From DATEPR01 sp036273855 (GTDB taxonomy: Bacteria; Actinomycetota; Actinomycetes; Mycobacteriales; Pseudonocardiaceae), in the NCBI GenBank assembly GCA_036273855.1, contig DASUGU010000072.1, positions 95,961-159,960 on the forward strand: a stretch of DNA of 64,000 bases. Reading direction: 5' to 3'. The notes under the pieces are model-generated. The model was not told where the DNA came from. It did no database searches and was given only the letters and a program-made list of their open reading frames with translations. Every line of letters starts with the position of its first letter. Positions within the stretch are counted from its first letter, which is position 1. Of this stretch, positions 43,358 through 51,702 are shown one piece after another. The position numbers and the translations under genes are program-made.

Positions 43358-44109
43358 CCCAGACCTCCCCTGCGCAGCGCCCGCAGCGCGGCCGCCTGCT
43401 CCACGGTGACACCCGATTCCCGTTGCGCCACAGCCTCTTCCGGGCTCAGCCCGGCACCCAGCCACTCGGCGACCTCGTCGAACGGGATACCGGCCCGCCA
43501 CCACTCGCGCATCACGTCGGCCGGTTTCCGGTCCGCCTTGGCCAGTTCGCCCGCCTCGACGGCGACCAGGCCGAGGGTCTGCCAGACCCGCGCGTCCCAC
43601 GCCGAGACACCTTCCTTGGCCCAGGTCACGGCCTCGGCGTCGGTCCACTCGGCCTGGAGGTAGCCGGCCATGATCTCGTGCGCGACACCGGCTTTGAGGA
43701 ACGTCTGGATCTGCCCGCCGATCCCGCCGGCCGGTGTCGCCCTGGCTCCGGCGAGCTGGGTCATGTGCTGCTGGTGGTTGTAGGCGTCGTCGGGTCCGTG
43801 GCCGCTTTTCAGGTTCGCCTTCGCTTCTTCCAGGCCGAAGCCGAACTCGTGCCAGCGGATCGCCTCGCCCACGGTGATCTTCGCGGCGAACCAGTCGCCG
43901 ACGGTGTCCGGGTCGACCCCCGCGATGCCCCACTGGGCGGCGGTGAGCGCCTCGAGGACACCTGCCCGGCGCCAGCGTCGCGCCTCGTCCAGCGTGAAGT
44001 TCCAGCGCCGCCAGGCCACCGCCTCCACCCGGCGCAGGCCGGCGGCCAGCCAGGCCGTCAGGTCCTCCGGGGGCCGGCCGCGGTCGTCCGGGTCGCCGAA
44101 CCGGCTCAT
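43354..44109 (-). CDS. Unknown helical-repeat protein of an AAA/VWA operon
   Basis: 251 aa, soluble and Trp-rich. Repeated motifs of about 30 residues of the form W..AG....EA (EDLTAWLAAGLRRVEAVAWRR, EWLGAGLSPEEAVAQRESGV) suggest stacked helical hairpins. I do not recognise a family. Its ATG overlaps the VWA stop (ATGA), and its stop overlaps the acetyltransferase start, so it is co-produced with both. Possibly an adaptor or substrate of the AAA/VWA machine. Confidence 0.75.
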   Translation of the reverse strand: MSRFGDPDDRGRPPEDLTAWLAAGLRRVEAVAWRRWNFTLDEARRWRRAGVLEALTAAQWGIAGVDPDTVGDWFAAKITVGEAIRWHEFGFGLEEAKANLKSGHGPDDAYNHQQHMTQLAGARATPAGGIGGQIQTFLKAGVAHEIMAGYLQAEWTDAEAVTWAKEGVSAWDARVWQTLGLVAVEAGELAKADRKPADVMREWWRAGIPFDEVAEWLGAGLSPEEAVAQRESGVTVEQAAALRALRRGGLG

Positions 44110-45365
44110 CGGCCGCCTCCCACGGTGGCCGGGTCGATGTCCACCGACGACGCCCACGCCGGCACCGAGCCCGCCTTGTCCATCAGCCCGACGATCACCT
44201 TCGCCCTGCCCGGCGGCCCGGCAGGCCACGGCGTGAGGCCGTCGGTCAACACGATCACCAGGTCCGGCCGGGGTTTCAGGTCCGCGGTCGCGGCCAGGCC
44301 GGCACCCATGTCGGTACCGCCACCGCCGAGCAGCCGCACGTCCCGGGCGTGCAGCACCCGTTGCGCCTGGTATGCCTGGGCGTCGCAGCACACCACGTGC
44401 AGGCGGTTGCGCCCGACGCCGACGCTGGCCAGCAGGCCGCCGACCTCGGCGAGGATCTGCGACAGCATGCCGTCGCTCATGCTGCCGGACGTGTCGATCA
44501 CCACGGCCACGGTGGGCAGTGGCTGGCGCAGGCTGGGCAGCACGACGTCGGGCAGGGCCGCGGCCCGCCGGGACGGCCTGCGGTAGGTGAAGTCGACGCG
44601 GCCGGCCACGTCCGCGACACCCCGCCGGACCGACGCGCGCAGCGCCCGCCGCCAGTCCACCGCCGGTTCCAGCACGTCCTCGGCCCAGCGCCGCCAGCCG
44701 GCCGGTGCGTCGCCGCGCCCCCGGCTGTGATCCCTGATCCGCCGGGCCACGTCCCTGGCCAGCAGCTTCTGGTGGGTGTCGGACAGCCCGTCCAGGCCGG
44801 CGTTCCAGTCGCGCGGCTGGCCGTCCGCTCCGGTGCCGCAGTCCGGCGGGTCCTCGGGCAGTGCCAGGTCGGCCAGCTGGTCCCAGTACTGCTCGGCCAG
44901 CCACGCCTCGGGCAGGCACAGGCCGGCCGGGGTGATCGCCCGCTCCGGGAGGCTGAGGTCGTCCACGCTCAGGTCGTCGTCGATCTCGGCGTCGCCTGCC
45001 ACGTTCCAGCGGCGCTGGTCCTCGCTGCGCCTGCCCAGCGGGGAGGTGTGGGTGGCCGCCGCGCCGGGGTAGCGGTGGCCGTGCCGGCGCAGCAGGTGGG
45101 TGACCTGGTGCAGCAGCCAGAAACCGAGTTCCGGCACGTCGGTCCGGTCGATCACGGCCGGGTCGAGGTAGACGTGCCAGGCCAGGTCGGTGGGCAGCGC
45201 GAACAGGTCGTACTGCGCGCCGTCCTCCTGGAGCACCACGAGCGGTTCCAGCGCGAGCAGGGCGGACGCCAGGTAGGGGGCGCGGCGGGCGGTCCACACC
45301 CTGGCCGCGGCCCATTTCTGCCGCTGCTCGAGGCTCAGCGAGTCGATCCGGCCGATCCGCAGCAC
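44106..45365 (-). CDS. VWA-like domain protein with degenerate metallopeptidase motif (DUF2201-like)
   Basis: 419 aa. The N-terminal half has HQVTHLLRRHGHR, resembling an HExxH zinc site with the Glu replaced by Gln. The C-terminal half has a VWA domain with MIDAS VVIDTSGSMSDG, then GGGGTDMGAG (MIDAS threonine) and VIVLTDGLTPWP. It is paired with a MoxR AAA+ gene 7 bp upstream. Such pairs act as chaperones that mature metalloenzymes or complexes. The lost catalytic Glu implies a binding role and not proteolysis. Confidence 0.88.
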   Translation of the reverse strand: MLRIGRIDSLSLEQRQKWAAARVWTARRAPYLASALLALEPLVVLQEDGAQYDLFALPTDLAWHVYLDPAVIDRTDVPELGFWLLHQVTHLLRRHGHRYPGAAATHTSPLGRRSEDQRRWNVAGDAEIDDDLSVDDLSLPERAITPAGLCLPEAWLAEQYWDQLADLALPEDPPDCGTGADGQPRDWNAGLDGLSDTHQKLLARDVARRIRDHSRGRGDAPAGWRRWAEDVLEPAVDWRRALRASVRRGVADVAGRVDFTYRRPSRRAAALPDVVLPSLRQPLPTVAVVIDTSGSMSDGMLSQILAEVGGLLASVGVGRNRLHVVCCDAQAYQAQRVLHARDVRLLGGGGTDMGAGLAATADLKPRPDLVIVLTDGLTPWPAGPPGRAKVIVGLMDKAGSVPAWASSVDIDPATVGGGR

Positions 45366-45372
45366 CGCCTGG

Positions 45373-46479
45373 TCACCGCCCCTCCTGGCCGTCCGGCATC
45401 AGGCCGGCGGCCCGCAGCACGGGCGTCAGTTGGAGCACCTCCACCGGCAGCGTCGCACCGGCGGGCCGCGCGGCGGCGAGGGACTGCGCCACCAGGGTGG
45501 CCACGTCGGGCGCGGCGTCGGTGGCCTTCGCCAGCACCCGCCACGCCGCCGACCACGATTCGGCGTCGCCGCGCGCGATCGCCACCGACGCGACGGCGGT
45601 CAGCACGGCGAACGCACGGTCGCTGCGCTCGGGCAGTTCGACGGAGTCCGGGTCGGCCAGCACCGCCTCCGGGTCGGGCAGGTCGGCGTTGGCCAGCCAG
45701 GACAGGAACTCGATGCCGGCGCCCTCGCCGACCGCGCCCGCCACCAGCATGGCCCGCACGTCCTCGTCGGCACCCGCGGTGTCGCACATGCCCACCAGCG
45801 TGGCCACGATGTCCCAGCTGCGCGGGCTCGGCCAGCCGCGGCCGGCCTGGGTGGCCTGGGTCGGCACCTGGAGCGCGAGCGTGGGCCGGACCTTCAGGAA
45901 CGCGCCGACCACCGCCCTTGCGGTGGCCAGCCGGACCGGGTCGGGTTGGGTGTGCGGGCTGGCCGGTGGCGGCGGGAAGCCGACCGCGATGCCCTCCGCC
46001 ACGGCGGCCGCGTCGACCGGCCAGTCCAGGTGGACCAGACGATTGGCCAGCGGCGGGCTGAGTTCCCAGCCGTCGGCGGCCTGTTCCGGCGGGTTGGCCG
46101 CGGCGACCACCCGTACGCCGCCGGGCAGCGCGAGGTCGCCGACCACGCGTTCCAGGACGATGCGCAGCATGGCCGCCTGCACGGCGGGCGGGGCGGTGGT
46201 GAGTTCGTCGAGGAACAGCACGCCGTGGCCGGCGTCGGCCAGCCGGCGCGCCCAGACCGGCGGCGCCAGCCGGACGTCGCCGTTGACCACGACGGGCAGC
46301 CCGGCGAAGTCGGTGGGCTCGCGGATCGATCCGACGACGACCTCGACGGGCCAGCCGAACGATTCGCCGAGCGCGCGTACGACGGACGTCTTACCGGTGC
46401 CCGGACTGCCCCACAGCAGCACCGGAACTCCCGCGGTCACGGCCAGGGCCAGGGCCTGATGGGTGGTCTGCGCCGACAT
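45373..46479 (-). CDS. MoxR-type AAA+ ATPase
   Basis: 368 aa. Walker A WGSPGTGKTS (24-33), Walker B GVLFLDELTTAPPAVQAA, sensor VVAAANPPE and an Arg finger in PPLANRLVHLDWP. The C-terminal region beyond the AAA lid is long and helical. First gene of the operon AAA, VWA, repeat protein, AAC(2'). It probably remodels a client using the VWA protein as adaptor. Confidence 0.9.
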   Translation of the reverse strand: MSAQTTHQALALAVTAGVPVLLWGSPGTGKTSVVRALGESFGWPVEVVVGSIREPTDFAGLPVVVNGDVRLAPPVWARRLADAGHGVLFLDELTTAPPAVQAAMLRIVLERVVGDLALPGGVRVVAAANPPEQAADGWELSPPLANRLVHLDWPVDAAAVAEGIAVGFPPPPASPHTQPDPVRLATARAVVGAFLKVRPTLALQVPTQATQAGRGWPSPRSWDIVATLVGMCDTAGADEDVRAMLVAGAVGEGAGIEFLSWLANADLPDPEAVLADPDSVELPERSDRAFAVLTAVASVAIARGDAESWSAAWRVLAKATDAAPDVATLVAQSLAAARPAGATLPVEVLQLTPVLRAAGLMPDGQEGR

Positions 46480-46564
46480 GTCGAACTTGTCGCCCCCTCT
46501 GCTACTCCCAGTGTCCCGATCACGACAGGGCTCCGCCAGTGCTTTCGGCCAGCAGCGAACGCGG

Positions 46565-47068
46565 TCAGTCGACGGGGACGATCCGGGCGTCGAGCAGGGT
46601 GCCGTCCTCGACGTGCCAGAGGCCGATCGTGCCGTGCGGCTGGCGGCGCCGGTCGGTGGGCGAGCCGGGGTTGAAGATCCGCAAGCCGTGGGCCGTCTCG
46701 TCCCACGGGATGTGCGAGTGGCCGAACACCACCACATCCGCGGTGGGAAACCGATGTCGCAGGCGCGTCCACCGGCCGGTGGCCTGGCCGCTGTCGTGGA
46801 TCATCGCCACCCGCAGGCCGGCCACGTCGAACTCGGCCGTGTCCGGTGCTCCCCACTCCACCACGTCGACACCGTCGTTGTTGCCGCACACCACCCGCAC
46901 CGGCGCGTACCCGGCCAGTTCGTCCAGCACGCCCGCCGCGCACACGTCACCGGCGTGCAGGATCAGGTCCGCGCCCCGCAGGTGCTCCGCCACCGCGGGC
47001 GGGCACGATTTCCACCGGCGCGGCCCGTGGGTGTCCGACAGCACCACCACTCGCACACCACCCATCAT
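46565..47068 (-). CDS. YfcE-family metallophosphoesterase
   Basis: About 167 aa. Calcineurin-like motifs in order: VVVLSDTHG, ILHAGDVC, VVCGNNDGVD, MIHDSG and VFGHSHIP, ending with the family NPGSPTDRR. Two-metal phosphodiesterase, substrate unknown. Starts at ATG 47068, ATG 47065 and GTG 47056 are all possible. Divergent from the pseudokinase gene. Confidence 0.9.
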   Translation of the reverse strand: MMGGVRVVVLSDTHGPRRWKSCPPAVAEHLRGADLILHAGDVCAAGVLDELAGYAPVRVVCGNNDGVDVVEWGAPDTAEFDVAGLRVAMIHDSGQATGRWTRLRHRFPTADVVVFGHSHIPWDETAHGLRIFNPGSPTDRRRQPHGTIGLWHVEDGTLLDARIVPVD

Positions 47069-47146
47069 GCCGACCGGCTCTGGACACGAACCGCCCGTGG
47101 GCCAAGACTGTCGCCTGATCGACTCCCGCCAGCACTGGGACGGCAC

Positions 47147-48532
47147 ATGACCTTCGCACCGGACGACGTCCTCGGCCGGTACCACTTACTCGCGCCCTGC
47201 GGCGGTGACGACCGGGCAGGGCTCCAGTTCTGGCACGCCAGGGACGTCACCGACGGCCGCGACGTCGCGCTGACCGTGCTTCCCGACCACCCCGGCCTGG
47301 CCAGGCACGTCCAGGTCGGCGAGCGCTACGCCGCCACGGTGACCCATCCGGCGCTGGCGCCGGTGAGCGACATCGACGACGGGGTGATCGCGGCCGAGTG
47401 GACACCGAGCGTCGACGTCGGCGACGGCGTGCTGGGCGCGCACCTGCCGGCGGCGACGGTGGTGCGGCTGTTACGCCCGCTGGTGGACGCCGTCGAGGCC
47501 GCACACCACGCCGGGGTGGCCGCCGGGATCGACTCGCCGGGCCGGGTCCGGATCGCCGAGCGGGGCGGCGCGCTGGTCGCGTTCCGAGGCACCGCGCCCG
47601 ACGTGACCACCCGGGACGACGTCCGCGCGCTGGGCGCGATCACCTACCTGCTGCTCACCGGCTGCTGGCCGGTGGCCGACCGCGACGGCCACCTGGTGGA
47701 CCCGGCGGTGCTGCGTCCGGACGTGCCGAGGGATCTGGCCACGGTCGCCGCGCTGAGCCTGGATCCCAGTCTGGGCCCCGACATCCGCACCTGCGGACCA
47801 CTCCTGCGGGCACTGGACCAGGCTCTGGTCCCGCAGCCGGAGGTGCCCCCGGCGCCGCCGCCACCGGAACCCATCGCACCGCGCCGACCGCGCCGACCGC
47901 GCAGGCCGCGCCGCCGGCCGTTCGCGGTCGCCGCCGCCACGCTCGTCGCCGCGCTGATCGTGTTCTTCGGCATCCAGTTCGCCGGTTCGTTCGGCGTGGC
48001 CAGCCCGTCCGCGGCAGCGCCGCCGACCACCCGGTCGCCCGCGCCGACGACCACGACAGCGCCGCCGACCACGACCACCACGACTCCCCTGCCACCGCCA
48101 CCCGTCACGCCGGCGACCGTGCGGGAGTACGTGGTGTCCGGCAGCGAGGACAACCCCGCGACGCTGTCGCGGGTGATCGACGGCGATCCGGGCACGATCT
48201 GGAAGACCGACGAGTACCGGCAGCAGTTCCCGCTGTTCTCCCCGGGCATCGGTGTTCTCGCCGGCTTCGGGAAATCCCTGGCGCTGTCGTCGGTGACCAT
48301 CACCTCGCCCAGCCCGGGCACGGTGGTCCAGATCCGCTCGGCGGCGGCACCCGGCGTGTCCCTGGACGACACCACGCTGCTGGCCACCGCGACCCTGCGG
48401 GACGGCGCGACCACGATCCCGGTGGCGCACCGGGCTTCCCCCTACCTGCTGGTGTGGATCGTCCGTCTGGACGGCACGGGCAGCGGCTTCCAGTCGCAGA
48501 TCGCCGAGATCACCGCTGCGGCCACCCGCTGA
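47147..48532 (+). CDS. Membrane-anchored pseudokinase with outside domain
   Basis: 461 aa. Residues 8-225 fold like a Ser/Thr kinase (GRYHLLAPCGG; HHAGVAAGI at the catalytic-loop position; DVRALGAITYLLLTG at helix F), but the HRD and DFG acids are missing, so it should not phosphorylate. An Arg/Pro-rich stretch (245-258) precedes a single membrane helix (about 259-280), then a Pro/Thr linker and an external beta-rich domain resembling the discoidin-like domain of actinobacterial MviN-type pseudokinases. It may sense cell-wall glycan. Two TTA codons occur (residues 14 and 109), rare in such DNA. Confidence 0.72.
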   Translation: MTFAPDDVLGRYHLLAPCGGDDRAGLQFWHARDVTDGRDVALTVLPDHPGLARHVQVGERYAATVTHPALAPVSDIDDGVIAAEWTPSVDVGDGVLGAHLPAATVVRLLRPLVDAVEAAHHAGVAAGIDSPGRVRIAERGGALVAFRGTAPDVTTRDDVRALGAITYLLLTGCWPVADRDGHLVDPAVLRPDVPRDLATVAALSLDPSLGPDIRTCGPLLRALDQALVPQPEVPPAPPPPEPIAPRRPRRPRRPRRRPFAVAAATLVAALIVFFGIQFAGSFGVASPSAAAPPTTRSPAPTTTTAPPTTTTTTPLPPPPVTPATVREYVVSGSEDNPATLSRVIDGDPGTIWKTDEYRQQFPLFSPGIGVLAGFGKSLALSSVTITSPSPGTVVQIRSAAAPGVSLDDTTLLATATLRDGATTIPVAHRASPYLLVWIVRLDGTGSGFQSQIAEITAAATR

Positions 48533-48599
48533 TCCGCGATCCCGGGCCTCTCACATGCCAGGATGAGCCGGCACAGGCACCGCGACGGAGAGGATCACC

Positions 48600-49469
48600 A
48601 TGCCCCGCGCCAGAGCCAACGGCGTCGAACTGGAGTACGAGACCTTCGGGGACCCCGCCGACCCACCGCTGCTGCTGGTCATGGGCCTGGGCGCCCAGCT
48701 GATCGACTGGCCGACCGAGTTCACCCGGCAGATCGCGGCCGGCGGCTTCCACGTGATCCGCTTCGACAACCGCGATGTCGGCCTGTCCACCTGGCTGGAC
48801 GACCTGGGGGTGCCGGACATCGCCGGGCTGCTCATCGGTAACGGCACGGCGCCGTACTCGCTGGCCGACATCGGCGACGACGCCGTCGGGCTGCTGGACG
48901 CGCTGGGCATCGACCGGGCGCACATCGTGGGCGCGTCGATGGGCGGCATGATCGTCCAGCGGATGGTGCTGGACCACCCGGACCGGGTGCTGAGCATGAC
49001 GTCGATCATGTCCACCACGGGCGCGCCCGACGTCGGCCAGCCGAACGAGGTGGCGATGGCCATGCTGCTGCGACCGCCGGCCCAGGACCGGGACAGCGCG
49101 ATCGAGGCGATGATCGCCGGGTTCCGGATCACCGCGTCCACCGGGTTCGAGGTCACCGACGAGGAGCTGCGCGACCGGGCCGTCGACGGCTACGACCGGG
49201 CGTTCCACCCGGCAGGCGGCGCCCGGCAGTTGGCGGCGATCATCACCACGCCGGACCGCACCGAGGCGCTGGGCGGCGTGACCGTGCCGACGAGCGTGAT
49301 CCACGGCGACATCGACCCGCTGGTCGACGTCAGCGGCGGGCGCGCCACGGCGGCCGCGATCCCGGGCGCGGAACTACTGGTCATCCCGGGCATGGGCCAC
49401 GACCTGCCGACCGGCGCGTGGCCGCAGATCATCGACACCGTCGTGCGGACCGCCAAGCGGGCCGGTTAA
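48600..49469 (+). CDS. Alpha/beta hydrolase
   Basis: 289 aa. Nucleophile Ser in GASMGG, acid Asp in IHGDIDPLVD, His in PGMGHDLP, and oxyanion-hole MGLGAQ. Closest in style to RdmC-like methylesterases and other small-ester hydrolases. GAGAGG precedes the ATG. It is a single gene followed by a strong terminator. The substrate is not evident. Confidence 0.9.
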   Translation: MPRARANGVELEYETFGDPADPPLLLVMGLGAQLIDWPTEFTRQIAAGGFHVIRFDNRDVGLSTWLDDLGVPDIAGLLIGNGTAPYSLADIGDDAVGLLDALGIDRAHIVGASMGGMIVQRMVLDHPDRVLSMTSIMSTTGAPDVGQPNEVAMAMLLRPPAQDRDSAIEAMIAGFRITASTGFEVTDEELRDRAVDGYDRAFHPAGGARQLAAIITTPDRTEALGGVTVPTSVIHGDIDPLVDVSGGRATAAAIPGAELLVIPGMGHDLPTGAWPQIIDTVVRTAKRAG

Positions 49470-49481
49470 GGCCACTGTGGA

Positions 49482-49507
49482 CGGTCACCGGCGGCCGCCG
49501 GTGACCG
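49482..49507 (+). terminator. 26-bp perfect palindrome after the hydrolase gene
   Basis: CGGTCACCGGCGG (49482-49494) is directly followed by its exact reverse complement. It begins 12 bp after the hydrolase stop. As RNA it makes a very stable GC hairpin without a U tail, typical of actinomycete terminators. Confidence 0.65.
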
Positions 49508-49612
49508 GGGCCGGGACCGCGCTGCCGGAATTTCGGTTATCGCGGCCTCGGCCGGGTGTCTCCTGGTCGGTGCCGGCCCTGTGCCGGCGTTGACCGGACG
49601 AGGAGATGTGGG

Positions 49613-51403
49613 ATGCGGGCAGCGGGCGAGCCGGACGTCGCCACGGTGATCGCCGCGCGGGACGGCCGGCCCGGAGCGGTGGACGAACTGGTGGCCGCGT
49701 ACCTGCCGCTGGTCTACAACATCGTGGGCCGGGCGATCGGCGGGCACCCGGACGTGGACGATCTGGTGCAGGACACCATGGTGCGTGCCCTGGACGGGCT
49801 GCCCGGCCTGCGCGATCCGGCCAGTTTCCGGTCCTGGCTGGTGATCATCGCGATGCGGCAGGTGCGCAACCGGTACCGCGCCGAGCAGCGGTCCGATCAC
49901 CTGCCCGACGACGTCGCCGATCCGGGCGCCGACTTCGTCGACCTCACCATCGCCCGGCTGCACCTGGCCGACCAGCGTCGCGACCTGGCCGAGGCCACCC
50001 GCTGGCTGGACGAGTCGGACCGGGAACTGCTGTCGCTGTGGTGGCTGGAGGCGGCCGGCCGGCTGACCAGGGCCGAGGTGGCCGACGGCGTGGGCCTGTC
50101 GCCGCAGCACACGGCGGTCAAGGTGCAGCGGATGAAGGCGAAGCTGGACTCGGCCCGGTCGGTGGTGCGGGCGCTGCGGACCACGCCACGCTGCCCGGAC
50201 CTGGCCGGTCTCGCCGAGGACTGGGACGGCCGGCCGAGCCCGTTGTGGCGTAAGCGAATGGCCCGGCACACCCGGGAGTGCCGGCGCTGCCAGCGGTGTT
50301 GGGATCTGGTGCCGGCGGAGCGGTTGCTGGCCGGGTTGCCGCTGGTGCCGGTGCCCTTCCGGTTCGGCGGTGCGACGCCGACGGTGTCGACCGGTGTCCG
50401 GTCGGTGCACCGGCTGGGCAGGCTGTGGGCGCACGCGGCCGCCAAGCCGGTGGTGGCGGCGGTCGCCGCGTTGGCCGCCGTCGGTGCGGTGGTGGTGATG
50501 CCGGCGCAGCACGCGCAGCGGGTCACCCCGCGGGCGCTGCCGGCCGCGATCCCGACGACGGTCACCACGACCACGCCCGTCCCGACCACCACCCTGCGCA
50601 CCACCACGGCACCGCCGACCACGACGCACACCACCACGAGGGCACCGGCCCCACCGCCGGCCACCCCGGCGGCCACGTCCGACCGCAAGGGCGTCAGCAC
50701 GTGGAACTTCAGCGGTGTCACGTCGTCGCTGGCCGACGTCGGCGCCACCTGGTACTACGACTGGGCCGACACCCCGCAGGGCATCACCGCGCCCAAGGGT
50801 GTCGAGTTCGTGCCGATGATGTGGGGCGCCGCGTCGGTCACGGCGGCGAATCTGGCCCAGGCCGAGCAGGACGGCACCGAGTTGCTGGGCTTCAACGAGC
50901 CGGACATGAGCGGCCAGGCCAACATGTCGGTGAGCCAGGCGCTGGACCTGTGGCCGCAGTTGCAGGCGACCGGGATGCGGCTGGGCAGTCCGGCCGTGGC
51001 CACCGGTGGCGACCAGGCCGGTGGCTGGCTCGACCAGTTCATGAGCGGCGCCGCCCAGCGCGGCTACCGGGTGGATTTCATCACGCTGCACTGGTACGGC
51101 TCGGCCTTCTCCTCGGCGGCGGTCGGTCAGTTGCGCGGCTACATCGAGGCCGTCCATCAGCGTTACCACAAGCCGATCTGGCTCACCGAGTACGCGCTGA
51201 TCAACTTCGGCGGCGGCCAGAAGTACCCGACGCAGGCGCAGCAGGCGGCGTTCGTCACCGGTTCGTCGGCGATGCTCGACTCGCTGCCCTACGTCCAGCG
51301 GTACGCGTGGTTCGCACTGCCGTCCCAGGGTGACGACACCGGCCTCTACCAGGCGGGCGGGACCCCCACTCAGGTGGGCGTGGCGTACCGAGCGGCGAAG
51401 TGA
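49613..51403 (+). CDS. Membrane-tethered fusion: ECF sigma factor - ZAS anti-sigma motif - TM - GH128 glucanase domain
   Basis: 596 aa. Residues 10-190 are an ECF sigma factor: sigma-2 around 25-90 (HPDVDDLVQDTMVRALDGL, WLVIIAMRQVRNRYR), sigma-4 around 130-190 (GRLTRAEVADGVGLSPQHTA). H219-x3-C223-x2-C226 is the ZAS anti-sigma signature. One membrane helix spans 276-296, then a Thr/Pro linker to 355. The outside domain (358-596) is GH128-like with both catalytic Glu, E429 in GFNEPD and E526 in WLTEYA, a beta-1,3-glucanase fold. GAGGAG lies upstream of the ATG. No frameshift is needed; the frame is continuous. Inferred: glucan binding outside releases or activates the tethered sigma inside, perhaps after proteolysis. 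Confidence 0.88.
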   Translation: MRAAGEPDVATVIAARDGRPGAVDELVAAYLPLVYNIVGRAIGGHPDVDDLVQDTMVRALDGLPGLRDPASFRSWLVIIAMRQVRNRYRAEQRSDHLPDDVADPGADFVDLTIARLHLADQRRDLAEATRWLDESDRELLSLWWLEAAGRLTRAEVADGVGLSPQHTAVKVQRMKAKLDSARSVVRALRTTPRCPDLAGLAEDWDGRPSPLWRKRMARHTRECRRCQRCWDLVPAERLLAGLPLVPVPFRFGGATPTVSTGVRSVHRLGRLWAHAAAKPVVAAVAALAAVGAVVVMPAQHAQRVTPRALPAAIPTTVTTTTPVPTTTLRTTTAPPTTTHTTTRAPAPPPATPAATSDRKGVSTWNFSGVTSSLADVGATWYYDWADTPQGITAPKGVEFVPMMWGAASVTAANLAQAEQDGTELLGFNEPDMSGQANMSVSQALDLWPQLQATGMRLGSPAVATGGDQAGGWLDQFMSGAAQRGYRVDFITLHWYGSAFSSAAVGQLRGYIEAVHQRYHKPIWLTEYALINFGGGQKYPTQAQQAAFVTGSSAMLDSLPYVQRYAWFALPSQGDDTGLYQAGGTPTQVGVAYRAAK

Positions 51404-51425
51404 CCAGCCATGGGACCGAGCGTGC

Positions 51426-51596
51426 TCAGGCGTCGGGCGGGCCGGACCCGCTGCCGTTCGCGCTCTGTTGTCGCTGGCGGTCCACCCAGCTACGGATGGC
51501 CTCCCTCAGTTCCGCGCTGTGACGGTAGGGCTCGGAGTCGATCTCGCGCCGCCAGCGCTCCAGGAGTTCGGCGAACCAGTCGCGCGGCACCGTCAT
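51426..51596 (-). CDS. Small hypothetical helical protein
   Basis: 56 aa, beginning MTVPRDWFAELLERWRREID and continuing through SAELREAIRSWVDRQR to a Gly/Ser/Pro tail. Amphipathic helices and strong codon bias support coding. The ribosome site is weak. It lies between the convergent sigma-GH128 gene (23 bp) and the divergent MarR gene. No family recognised. Confidence 0.5.
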   Translation of the reverse strand: MTVPRDWFAELLERWRREIDSEPYRHSAELREAIRSWVDRQRQQSANGSGSGPPDA

Positions 51597-51667
51597 GTCC
51601 TGTTCAGTCGGACCGCTCCGACCTGGCGTTACCGCTGGCCGTCGGGCACATCACACCCGCACGGTTG

Positions 51668-51696
51668 TTGACATACAACTGTTGTCTTCTCACAAT
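51668..51696 (+). promoter_or_regulatory. MarR/MFS promoter with operator
   Basis: TTGACA (51668-51673), 17 bp, CACAAT (51691-51696). The perfect palindrome ACAACTGTTGT (51675-51685) fills the spacer. The predicted transcription start falls on GTG 51703, so the MarR mRNA is probably leaderless. Autorepression by MarR is expected. Confidence 0.65.
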
Positions 51697-51702
51697 GGTG
51701 AC

